Assembly (NCBI RefSeq): GCF_000058485.1 | Contig: NC_008278.1 | Location: forward strand, 2,102,962 to 2,166,961 | DNA: 64,000 nucleotides | Direction of reading: 5' to 3' | DNA from: Frankia alni ACN14a | Lineage (GTDB): Bacteria > Actinomycetota > Actinomycetes > Frankiales > Frankiaceae | In this document: one piece after another, positions 10,194 to 17,586 of the stretch | Layout: every line of letters begins with the position of its first letter | Position numbering within the stretch: position 1 is the stretch's first letter | Notes under the pieces: model-generated | Databases searched by the model: none | Told to the model about the DNA's origin: nothing | Seen by the model: the letters and a program-made list of their open reading frames with translations, nothing else | Position numbers and translations under genes: made by a program

Positions 10194-10789
10194 ATGGCGA
10201 TGAATCTGGTGCACCGAAAGCTGTGCGCGTCCGGACGATGGGCCGACGCGGCGGCGAAGAATTCCTCCCGTAGGCGCTTGAGGACGTCTCCCTGGGAAAG
10301 GACGTGCTGGAACTCGGGCCCGGTTTCGGCGCGACCACCCGAGTGCTCGTGAACCTCACGCCGTCGCTGACCGCGCTGGAGATAGACGAGAAGTCGGCGC
10401 GCCTGCTCGACGGCAGCCTCGGCGAGCGGGTGCGCATCCTGCACGGTGACGCCACCCGGATTCCGGCGGAGGACTGCTCCTTCGACACGGTGGTGGCCTT
10501 CACGATGCTGCATCACGTGCCCTCACCGGCGAAACAGGATCAGCTCTTCGCCGAGACCTTCCGGGTGCTGCGGCCGGGCGGGGTCTTCGCGGGCAGCGAC
10601 AGCCTGACGAGCCTCGGCTTCCGCCTCATCCACCTCGGCGACACCTCGGTCACGGTCGACCCAGGTCGGTTGCCCGACCGGCTCGCCGCAGCCGGGTTCG
10701 AGCGGACGCGCATCGCCACGACGGCGGCCAGCTTCCGTTTCCAGGGGACCCGGCCCCTGGTCGATTCCACGGTGGCGCCGGCCGGCTGA
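10194..10789 (+). pseudogene. Class I SAM methyltransferase, frameshifted near the N-terminus
   Basis: An N-terminal piece from ATG 10194 or 10200 reads MNLVHRKLCASGRWAD, the normal beginning of this family. The main body is in a different frame (VLELGPGFGATTRVL, the SAM-binding motif; FTMLHHVPSP; RVLRPGGVFAGSDS). In the body frame a TAG (about 10270) stands where relatives usually have the Trp codon of LPWALEDV, so there is both a shift and a nonsense codon. The body could initiate at GTG 10304, but that would remove the first helices and begin at the SAM loop. Likely inactive. Confidence 0.7.
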
Positions 10790-10867
10790 CGACCCGGGCG
10801 AACACCCCCGACGGACCGCGGTGGTGTTCACCTCACGGTCCGGTCGGCCCGGGCCTTCCCGCTGGTC

Positions 10868-10873
10868 TAGCCT
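10868..10873 (+). promoter_or_regulatory. Probable leaderless -10 element
   Basis: TAGCCT, then 6 nt, then ATG 10880. Confidence 0.45.
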
Positions 10874-10879
10874 GTGCGC

Positions 10880-11266
10880 ATGGCCACCCTCGAGCACCGG
10901 CGCCTGCGCGCCGCCTGGGTGGCCCCGCTGCTGTTGCTCACGGGCCTCCTTACCTCCGGCGTCGGCGGTCGGCCGGCGGGCCTGCAGGCGGCTGAGCGGG
11001 CGCTGCCGGCGGTCACCGCGGTTGCCGTCCCGGTCGGTCCCGCGGAGACCACCTCCCCCCGCCAGGATGCGCGAGCCCTGGTGACGGGGCCCTGGTCGGC
11101 GGGCCATCCCAGCACCTTCGTCCTCGCCGCGGCCGCCGTCGCCCTCGCCCTTCCTCGGTTTGGCCGCTGGCGGCGCACCATGCGCCGCAGCGGCCGTCCC
11201 GACGGCCCCGCCGAGCGCCGGACCGCTCGCGGCCCGCCGCGGCCGTCCCGCCCACTCTCGAGGTAG
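10880..11266 (+). CDS. Small membrane protein of unknown function
   Basis: The product has 128 residues. Two hydrophobic segments (about 12-30 and 73-90) flank a polar loop, and the C-terminus is strongly basic (RWRRTMRRSGRP onwards). This suggests an export signal or membrane hairpin with a cytoplasmic tail. I recognise no family. ATG 10880 is favoured by a TAGCCT hexamer 6 nt upstream; GTG 10874 is also possible. It stands alone, with about 530 bp of non-coding DNA after it. Confidence 0.5.
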   Translation: MATLEHRRLRAAWVAPLLLLTGLLTSGVGGRPAGLQAAERALPAVTAVAVPVGPAETTSPRQDARALVTGPWSAGHPSTFVLAAAAVALALPRFGRWRRTMRRSGRPDGPAERRTARGPPRPSRPLSR

Positions 11267-11796
11267 GCCCGCGCCGGGGACCGCCCGGCGCCCGCTGAGC
11301 CCGCGGCGCGCCTGTTTGGCGCTTGCGAGGCCTGTGCAGCGACTGCCTGGTGTTCGCGACGCCTGTGCAGCGACCGACCGGCGTCTGCGAGACCTCGGTC
11401 TTGTTGCCACCGGTCGTCCTGGGATCGGCCCGGGGCCGCGGCCGAGTGCCGGGTTGGCCGGGGACAGGTGTTCCGCGCGCTGACGCCGCGGGGACGCGCG
11501 CCCCGAATCGGCCACCCGCCGTGTCGCGTTTCGCGAGCCGGCAGGGCGCTGCCCACCTGCCCACCTGCGGACCTGCGCCGGCGGCGCGGAAGGCCGCTAG
11601 TGGTGCGTGCCCGCTGGCACGCGTTCTCGCTGCACCCGCTGGTCCGCACTCGTTGGCCGCCTTCGGCGTTTTCGGACATCCGTCCGGTGGATGCGGCTCC
11701 CGGTGGCGCTGCGGTGGCGGCAGAGGACCGGCCTCGGAGTTCGGGCTTTTCGGAGACTGCTCGCCGGAAGACGCTCATCGACCGAAGGGGTAACCG
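11267..11796. other. 530-bp stretch without a confident gene; 31-bp-period direct repeat
   Basis: Open frames here lack recognisable protein character. A 19-nt segment ending in cctgtgcagcgac occurs at 11325-11343 and again at 11356-11374 with one change, a 31-bp period. It lies shortly after the preceding gene. Confidence 0.5.
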
Positions 11797-12099
11797 GTGG
11801 AATCCGAGTTCGAATGGGGTCGAATACTTCTCGCCGTCGCATTGTTGACCGTGATGTTCCTCCTGCCCGCCCTGGTGATCTGGCGTGACCAGGTCCGGGA
11901 CCGGCGCCGTTTCGGGGCGTCGGCGCTGTGCCGACCCGTCCGTTACGGACCTGACGGTGCGGCCTACCGGGAGGGGGTGGCGCCCGCAGTCAACCTCGCC
12001 GGCCGGAGGGAGCGGAACGGCCGGGAGGAGCGGAACGGCCGGGACGGGCGCAACGATTCGGGCGCATTTCTGACGATGGCGGGAACACCCGGTCGGTGA
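11797..12099 (+). CDS. Small single-pass membrane protein
   Basis: The product has 100 residues. One clear membrane helix spans about residues 8-28 (GRILLAVALLTVMFLLPALV), followed by a basic WRDQVRDRRRFG stretch and a low-complexity RNGREERNGRDGRND tail. GTG 11797 has a purine-rich site (gaagggg). The stop overlaps the next reading frame as GTGA (12096-12099). No family recognised. It may be the first gene of an operon running to nhaA. Confidence 0.55.
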   Translation: MESEFEWGRILLAVALLTVMFLLPALVIWRDQVRDRRRFGASALCRPVRYGPDGAAYREGVAPAVNLAGRRERNGREERNGRDGRNDSGAFLTMAGTPGR

Positions 12100-12472
12100 G
12101 GCCGGTGCGCGGCGGGCCGGGCGGTTCGGCGGCGGCGACGGTGTCGGTCCTGCTGCGCGTGGCCGTGGGCGCGACCTTCGTCGCCGCTCTGCTCGCTGTG
12201 GAATGTGGCGACCGCTGGGGGACACTCGCTCCGATTCGCTGCCCGCGGTGCTGATCGGGCCGATGCTGCCCGGGCGAGCCGCGGCCCGGCTGGCCGGGTT
12301 CACGGCCGTGGCCACGGCGCTGGTCGGCTGGGTCGGTGCTGGGAGCGTCGATGTCGGGAGTGCGGGGGAGGACGGCTGGTGGCGGTGCGGGCAGCCGATG
12401 ATGCTCGCGATGGTCAGCGCGGGGGCGGCGGCTGTGCGTGGGTGGGCCGCCAGGCGGCACGCGGCCAGGTGA
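12096..12472 (+). pseudogene. Possible frameshifted membrane protein between 12096 and 12472
   Basis: A frame starting at GTG 12096, overlapping the previous stop by 4 bp, encodes one hydrophobic helix (VSVLLRVAVGATFVAALLAV) and stops at 12254. An overlapping frame (from about 12203) continues with hydrophobic, membrane-like sequence (AARLAGFTAVATALVGWVG) to 12472. One frameshift would join them into a roughly 125-residue membrane protein. Alternatively these are two unrelated small frames. No family is recognisable. Confidence 0.3.
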
Positions 12473-12484
12473 GCGGCGCTCGGC

Positions 12485-12561
12485 TACGATCGACCATGGT
12501 GTGCCGGGAAGTCTGGTCGGCGATGATCGGCCCGACCCGGGACGCTGGGAGACCGTGCTGA
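12485..12561 (+). other. Possible promoter and 21-codon leader ORF of nhaA
   Basis: TACGAT (12485-12490) stands 5 nt before ATG 12496, which opens a 21-codon frame ([21 protein letters not shown]). The frame ends with TGA at 12559-12561, overlapping the nhaA start (GTG 12555). The arrangement would suit translational coupling; no other evidence supports translation. Confidence 0.3.
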
Positions 12562-13844
12562 ACCCGCAGACGCGACGTGTCCGCCTGTTCGCCCGCGGTT
12601 CCTGGGCGGAGACCCGGCGGATCGCGGGGATCCTGCGCGACGAGACGATCAGCGGGGGGCTGCTGCTCGCCGCCACCGTCCTTGCCCTCGGCTGGGCGAA
12701 CTCACCCTGGTCGGGCACCTACGATTCGCTGTTGGCCACCGACTTCGGCCCGGCGGCGCTGCACCTGGACCTCTCGGTCCAGCAGTGGGCGGCCGACGGG
12801 CTGCTGGCGATCTTCTTCTTCGTCGCCGGTCTCGAACTCAAGCGTGAGTTCGTCGCCGGAGACCTGCGCGACCCGAGCCGCGCGGTGGTGCCGGTGGCCG
12901 CCGCCGCGGGCGGAGTCGCCGTCCCGGCCGTGCTGTACTCGCTGCTGAACCTGCACAGCGGGGCGTTGCGGGGATGGGCGATCCCGACCGCCACCGACAT
13001 CGCCTTCGCCCTGTCGGTGCTCGCTGTCGTCGGCCGGTGCCTGCCCACGGCGCTGCGCACCTTCCTGTTGACCCTCGCCGTGGTCGACGACCTGCTGGCC
13101 ATCGTGATCATTGCCGTCGCCTACACGGGTGAGCTGTCCGTGGTGCCGCTGGTCGCCGCCGTCGTCCCGTTGGCGGCGTTCACGCTGCTGGTGCAGCGGC
13201 GGGTGCGGGCGTGGTGGCTGCTGCTGCCGCTCGCGGTCCTCACCTGGGCGCTCGTACACGCCTCCGGGGTGCATGCCACGGTCGCCGGGGTGCTGCTCGC
13301 CTTCGCCGTGCCGGTGCTGCGCAGCGAGGGGGCCGGGGGACCGCAGGCGGGACCGGGGCTCGCGGAGCATTTCGAGCACCGGTGGCGGCCGCTGTCGGCG
13401 GCCGTGGCCGTGCCGGTGTTCGCCTTCTGCTCGGCGGGGGTGACGGTCGGCGGGCTCGGCGGACTCGGCGACGCGCTGTCCGACCGGGCCGCCCTCGGCG
13501 TCGTCGTCGGCCTGGTCGTCGGCAAGGCGATCGGGATCTTCACGACGACCTGGCTCGTCGCCCGCTTCACCGGGGCGAGCCTCGAGCGCGGCCTGGCCTG
13601 GGTCGACGTCGCCGGGCTCGCGCTGCTCGGCGGGGTCGGGTTCACGGTGTCGCTGCTCATCGGGGAGCTGGCGTTCGGGCCCGGCAGCGCCCGCGACGAT
13701 CACGTCAAGGTGGGGGTGCTGACCGCTTCGGTCACCGCAGCCCTGCTGGCGACGGTGGTGCTGCGGCTGCGCAACCGCGCCTACGCGCGGATCCACGAAC
13801 TCGAGACCGCCGACGACGACCACGAGGACGGCCCGGACGCCTGA
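12555..13844 (+). CDS. nhaA: Na+/H+ antiporter NhaA
   Basis: The product has 429 residues and about 11-12 membrane segments. Family motifs are clear: [37 protein letters not shown] and [14 protein letters not shown]. The last carries the paired aspartates that bind Na+ and protons. NhaA expels Na+ in exchange for protons in the cytoplasmic membrane and protects against alkali and salt. GTG 12555 gives a normal N-terminus; the frame stays open upstream to 12438. The C-terminus is short and acidic. A small leader frame overlaps the start. Confidence 0.93.
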   Translation: MLNPQTRRVRLFARGSWAETRRIAGILRDETISGGLLLAATVLALGWANSPWSGTYDSLLATDFGPAALHLDLSVQQWAADGLLAIFFFVAGLELKREFVAGDLRDPSRAVVPVAAAAGGVAVPAVLYSLLNLHSGALRGWAIPTATDIAFALSVLAVVGRCLPTALRTFLLTLAVVDDLLAIVIIAVAYTGELSVVPLVAAVVPLAAFTLLVQRRVRAWWLLLPLAVLTWALVHASGVHATVAGVLLAFAVPVLRSEGAGGPQAGPGLAEHFEHRWRPLSAAVAVPVFAFCSAGVTVGGLGGLGDALSDRAALGVVVGLVVGKAIGIFTTTWLVARFTGASLERGLAWVDVAGLALLGGVGFTVSLLIGELAFGPGSARDDHVKVGVLTASVTAALLATVVLRLRNRAYARIHELETADDDHEDGPDA

Positions 13845-13858
13845 CGCGCGGGGCAGTC

Positions 13859-14803
13859 CTAGCGCGTCGGCGGGCGCTGCTCGCCGACGGCGCCGGCTGG
13901 CGGGCGGATGAAGCCCTGCTGGGCGGTCGTCGCGACCAGGGTGCCGTCCCGCCGGAAGATCTTTCCGGTCGAGTACCCGCGGCCGGCGGAGGCGGTCGGG
14001 GAGTGCTGGTCGTGCAGCAGCCACTCGTCGGCGCGGAACGGGCGGTGGAACCAGATCGCGTGGTCGAGGCTGGCGAACGACACCCCGGGGCTCGCCGACG
14101 CGATGCCGTGCGGTCGCAGCGAGGTGGCCAGCAGATACAGATCGGATGCGTAGGTGATCGCCTGCAGGTGGACGCGGGGATCGTCTCCCAGCGCGGTCCT
14201 GACCCGGAACCAGACCTGCTGGCTGGGGGGATACGCCCGCGGCGCGAGCGGAGACACGACACTGACCGGCCGGAAGTCCAGCACCGCGAAGTGCGGGGGC
14301 AGCGGGCCGCCGAAACCCCAGGCGGCGAGATGGCTGGGCAGGTCGGCGACCGACTCGGGATCGGGCACGTCGGGCGGGGCCGGATCGGCGTGGTCGAGCC
14401 CGTCCCGGGGGATCGTGAACGACGCCATCACCTCGAACAGCCGGCGGTCCTGCTGGCGGGCGACCACCCGGCGCACCGCCGACGAGCGACCGTCGCGCAG
14501 GCGTTCGACGTGGTAGCTCACCGGGATCTCCGGGTCGCCGGACTGCAGGAAGTAGCCGTGCAGCGAGTGCGCCGGGAACTCGGCGGTCTGCTGGGCCGCC
14601 GCGAGTGCCTGGCCGGCGAGCTGCCCGCCGAAGATGCCGGCGCGGGCGCGCGCCCCCCGGGCACCGACGAACACGTCCGGCTCGGACTCCCGGACCCCGA
14701 GAACATCCTGCAGCGGCAGGGCGACATCGGCGGCCGCGGCGGCGGACGGGGCGCCGAGGGCCGGCTCCCCGACGGGACCGGGGCCGGTGGGAACGACAGT
14801 CAT
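13859..14803 (-). CDS. tesB: Acyl-CoA thioesterase II
   Basis: The product has 314 residues, of double hot-dog type. The N-terminal half has [20 protein letters not shown] and HSLHGYFLQSGDPEIPV. The C-terminal half has SFASLDHAIWFHRPFRADEW and ends GYSTGKIFRRDGTLVATTAQ, the TesB signature. It hydrolyses acyl-CoA esters to free acids and CoA. The first 25 residues are low complexity. It is tail-to-tail with nhaA and in the same direction as the acyl-CoA ligase upstream, which catalyses the opposite half of the acyl-CoA/free acid cycle. Confidence 0.92.
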   Translation of the reverse strand: MTVVPTGPGPVGEPALGAPSAAAAADVALPLQDVLGVRESEPDVFVGARGARARAGIFGGQLAGQALAAAQQTAEFPAHSLHGYFLQSGDPEIPVSYHVERLRDGRSSAVRRVVARQQDRRLFEVMASFTIPRDGLDHADPAPPDVPDPESVADLPSHLAAWGFGGPLPPHFAVLDFRPVSVVSPLAPRAYPPSQQVWFRVRTALGDDPRVHLQAITYASDLYLLATSLRPHGIASASPGVSFASLDHAIWFHRPFRADEWLLHDQHSPTASAGRGYSTGKIFRRDGTLVATTAQQGFIRPPAGAVGEQRPPTR

Positions 14804-14990
14804 GATCAGCTCATCCTCGCCTCGTCGTCCTCGCCGGCGCGCGTCACCGAACAGCGGTCAGTCCCCGGCACGCCCGAGGGGCCGGCCGTCCGTGGCAGGC
14901 CCGCAAGCTGACGGGACGCGGCCGCGCGCCCCGTCCGCGTCCCGCGCCCGCCGGTCGCAGCCGACCGGCGGGCGCGCGATGCGGAACCGA

Positions 14991-16490
14991 TCAGGTGAAG
15001 GCCTCGGACAGCTCGGTCCGAAGCACCCGGCGCAGCAGCTTGCCGCTCTCGTTGAACGGCAGCTCCTCGCGGAACTGGATGTGGTCTGGCGTCCGGCTGG
15101 AGCGCAGCCGGGTGCGGACGTGCGCCTTGAGGTCCTCCTCCGTCACCCCACCGGAGGTGACGACGGCGGCGACGACCTGCTCGCCCCACTCCTTGTTCGG
15201 GATCCCGACGACCGCGGCCTCGAGCACGCCCGGGTGCTCCAGCAGCACCGCCTCGATCTCGCCCGGCGACAGGTTCTCGCCGCCGCGCACGATCACGTCG
15301 TCGAGCCGGCCGTGGACGAACAGGTAACCGGCCTCGTCGAGGTGGCCCTCGTCGCGGGTCGGGAACCAGCCGTCGGAGTCCAGCGTCGTGCCCCGGCCGA
15401 GGTACTCGCCGGACACCTGGCCGCCGCGCACGTAGATCTCTCCGCGCTCGCCGACGGGCACCTCGATGCCGACCGCGTCGCGGATCGACACCTCGAGCGT
15501 CGGCAGCGGCTTGCCGACGGAGGCGAGCCGGGCGCGGACCGCCGGGTCGTCGCTGGCGAACGCCGCCTGGTGGTCGTCGGGACCCAGCACCGCGATGGTG
15601 CTGGAGGTCTCGGTCAGGCCGTAGGCGTTGACGAACCCGACGTTCGGCAGCAGGCCGACCGCGCGCTCGATGACCGGCAGGGGCATCGGGCCGCCGCCGT
15701 AGGACAGCGAGCGCAGCGACGGCAGACCCAGGCCGTCGGCCTCCACGATGTCCAGGATGCGGCCGAGCATCGTCGGGACGACCATCGCGTGGGTGATCGA
15801 CTCCTCCCGGACGATGGTGACCCAGGCGGTCGGGTCGAACGCCTCGAGCTGGACCACCCGGCGCCCGGAATAGGTCGACGACAGCACCGCCGAGATGCCC
15901 GCGATGTGGTATGGCGGCACGCTGACGATCGCGGCCTCGTCCTCGGCCGAGCCGGCGTACTCGACGGTGGAGATGATGTACTCGGTCAGGTTGCTGTGCC
16001 GCAGCACGGCGGCCTTCGGCTCGCCCGTGGTGCCGCTGGTGAACAGCAGGACGGCGATGTCGTCGGCGTCGCCGCCCCAGCCGTCCTTCTCCTTGCCCTC
16101 GGGGTCCTCCGCGAGCGCCAGGGCCTCGGCCCGGCTGAGGAACTCGACGCCGTCGACTGGCCCGACCCGCTCGACGACACCCTCACCCACGATGATCGTC
16201 GCCGGGGCGGTGCGGGCGACGATGGCGCGCAGCTGCGGATCCGCCAGGCGGTAGTTGATCGGCACGAACGGCTTGCCGGCGATCGCCGAGCCGAACAGGG
16301 TCAGGGGAACCGCGGGGGAGTTCAGGTCGATCAGCCCGACCCGCTCGCCCGGCCGCGCCTCGAGCGCGGCACCCAGGCGCCGGGCCCGGCTGGCCAGCTC
16401 GGCGAACGTCAGACCGGAGGCCAACGGGCCGAGCGCGACCCGGTCGGCCATGCCGTCCGCGGCCATTTCGAGAAGCATCCCGAGGTGCAT
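14991..16490 (-). CDS. AMP-forming acyl-CoA synthetase (FadD-like)
   Basis: The product has 499 residues. The ANL-superfamily motifs are complete: phosphate loop LLFTSGTTGEPKAAVL, the YGLTETSS motif, the hinge region HGRLDDVIVRGGENLSPGEI, and the C-terminal catalytic lysine in NESGKLLRRVL. It activates a carboxylic acid with ATP and transfers it to CoA; chain length cannot be read from the sequence. A small conserved gene lies 12 bp upstream and is probably co-transcribed. Confidence 0.9.
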   Translation of the reverse strand: MHLGMLLEMAADGMADRVALGPLASGLTFAELASRARRLGAALEARPGERVGLIDLNSPAVPLTLFGSAIAGKPFVPINYRLADPQLRAIVARTAPATIIVGEGVVERVGPVDGVEFLSRAEALALAEDPEGKEKDGWGGDADDIAVLLFTSGTTGEPKAAVLRHSNLTEYIISTVEYAGSAEDEAAIVSVPPYHIAGISAVLSSTYSGRRVVQLEAFDPTAWVTIVREESITHAMVVPTMLGRILDIVEADGLGLPSLRSLSYGGGPMPLPVIERAVGLLPNVGFVNAYGLTETSSTIAVLGPDDHQAAFASDDPAVRARLASVGKPLPTLEVSIRDAVGIEVPVGERGEIYVRGGQVSGEYLGRGTTLDSDGWFPTRDEGHLDEAGYLFVHGRLDDVIVRGGENLSPGEIEAVLLEHPGVLEAAVVGIPNKEWGEQVVAAVVTSGGVTEEDLKAHVRTRLRSSRTPDHIQFREELPFNESGKLLRRVLRTELSEAFT

Positions 16491-16502
16491 CGTGGCTACC
16501 CG

Positions 16503-16817
16503 TCAGTCAGAGGAGGGCAGGGGCTTGGCGTCCTTCTGGGCGAGGATGACCTCCCCGATGGACAGGGAACCGGTGCCGCCCTTGGTGCACAGCAGCTCGA
16601 GGCCGGTGTCGGTGTCGGCGAACCGCTTGCCCAGCGGCGTGCCGGCGGAGAAGGCGGGGTCCAGGGTGAGCCCGGTGGGGGCCTCGGTGCCGATCGCCAC
16701 GACCGGATGGCCGCCACACCGCAGATCGATCGGTCCCTTCGCGGGTTTCACCACGATGATCTCCGTCTGGTCGACGGCGGACCGGTAGCGGGTACCGGGC
16801 TTGGTGACAAGGCTCAC
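16503..16817 (-). CDS. Small conserved protein upstream of the acyl-CoA synthetase
   Basis: The product has 104 residues (starting with SLVTKPGTRYRSAVDQTEII). It is rich in beta-type sequence, with two cysteines (DLRCGGHP and LELLCTKGG) that could pair or bind metal. No membrane segment or export signal is visible. GTG 16817 has a strong gaggagg ribosome site. The 12-bp gap to the ligase gene implies one operon. I do not recognise the family; a role in handling the ligase substrate is conjecture. Confidence 0.65.
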   Translation of the reverse strand: MSLVTKPGTRYRSAVDQTEIIVVKPAKGPIDLRCGGHPVVAIGTEAPTGLTLDPAFSAGTPLGKRFADTDTGLELLCTKGGTGSLSIGEVILAQKDAKPLPSSD

Positions 16818-17125
16818 GTTCTCGACCTCCTCGCTCGCGCGTGTTCCTCTCGCGGAGCGGAGGGAGCCACGCCTTTCCTGATTTCTACTGCCCGGGGGGA
16901 TGAGGCGCCACCGCCCCGGGCGGAAGCGACATCGCCGCCCATACGTGGATCGAGGTGAACGCCGACGGGCCCCGGCGGGATCTCGCCCGCGGGCCGGTCG
17001 GCCGACGGCCGCCGGGCGAGCACGCCCATGCCGGCCACCGCAGCCGCCGCCGGGGCGGCTGCCCGCACGCGGCGACGTCTCACCCAAGCATACGAGGCTA
17101 CCTCGATTTCTAACAACGATGTCAC
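16814..17125 (-). CDS. Doubtful small ORF overlapping the next start by 4 bp
   Basis: A 103-codon frame from GTG 17125 (starting TSLLEIEVASYAWVRRRRV) ends in a GTGA overlap with the gene at 16817, an arrangement seen elsewhere in this window. The composition is arginine/alanine-rich and no family is recognisable. A hydrophobic run (AAAPAAAAVAGMGVL) is present. It may be chance. Confidence 0.25.
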   Translation of the reverse strand: MTSLLEIEVASYAWVRRRRVRAAAPAAAAVAGMGVLARRPSADRPAGEIPPGPVGVHLDPRMGGDVASARGGGASSPRAVEIRKGVAPSAPREEHARARRSRT

Positions 17126-17586
17126 GTGACGCCGGGTGTGGGCAGGCCCCGTTTGCAGGTGTATGTCCGCGGCGTGATCCCGGTCGTGCCGGAACCCGGC
17201 CGTACATCTCATGTGCGAAGTTAGACGTTTCATCGCTCATTGAACCTCAGATTCGGACTGGGGGCAGCCGATGCGCCGGCGCCCGGCCGGAACGGCCATC
17301 ACCTGCTGCCCGGTCCGGTTCTGCCCGCCGTGGCGAGGCCGTCGGGCCGCCGCGGCGCGCGGCCGCCCCCGACGGACGCCGGCCCGGCGCCGCCGGTGAT
17401 CCGCCGGATCCGTCGGGTGGGAGGTCCTCGCAGCGTGCCGCGGCGGTCGTCGCGGCGGGCGAGCAGGTGACGCCGGGCTGCTCGCGGCGCCCCGTGACCG
17501 AGGCAGGTCTGACAGCATCGTCACCACCTTGCCGGGGTGGTGGTCGCTGGCCGTCACCGCTGGGAGTCGGCCGCCGGGCGAGGTCG
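17126..17586. other. 460-bp stretch without a confident gene
   Basis: No recognisable coding sequence. It contains a less GC-rich patch around 17210-17260 (gaagttagacgtttcatcgc) that could be a promoter. Confidence 0.4.

Noticed and set aside
11468-11848. 126-codon frame in the gap before 11797
   Set aside because: Overlaps the better-supported gene at 11797 in another frame and lacks protein-like pattern.
14634-16958. 774-codon open frame on the plus strand
   Set aside because: Lies opposite the acyl-CoA synthetase and thioesterase ends; typical GC-rich shadow composition.
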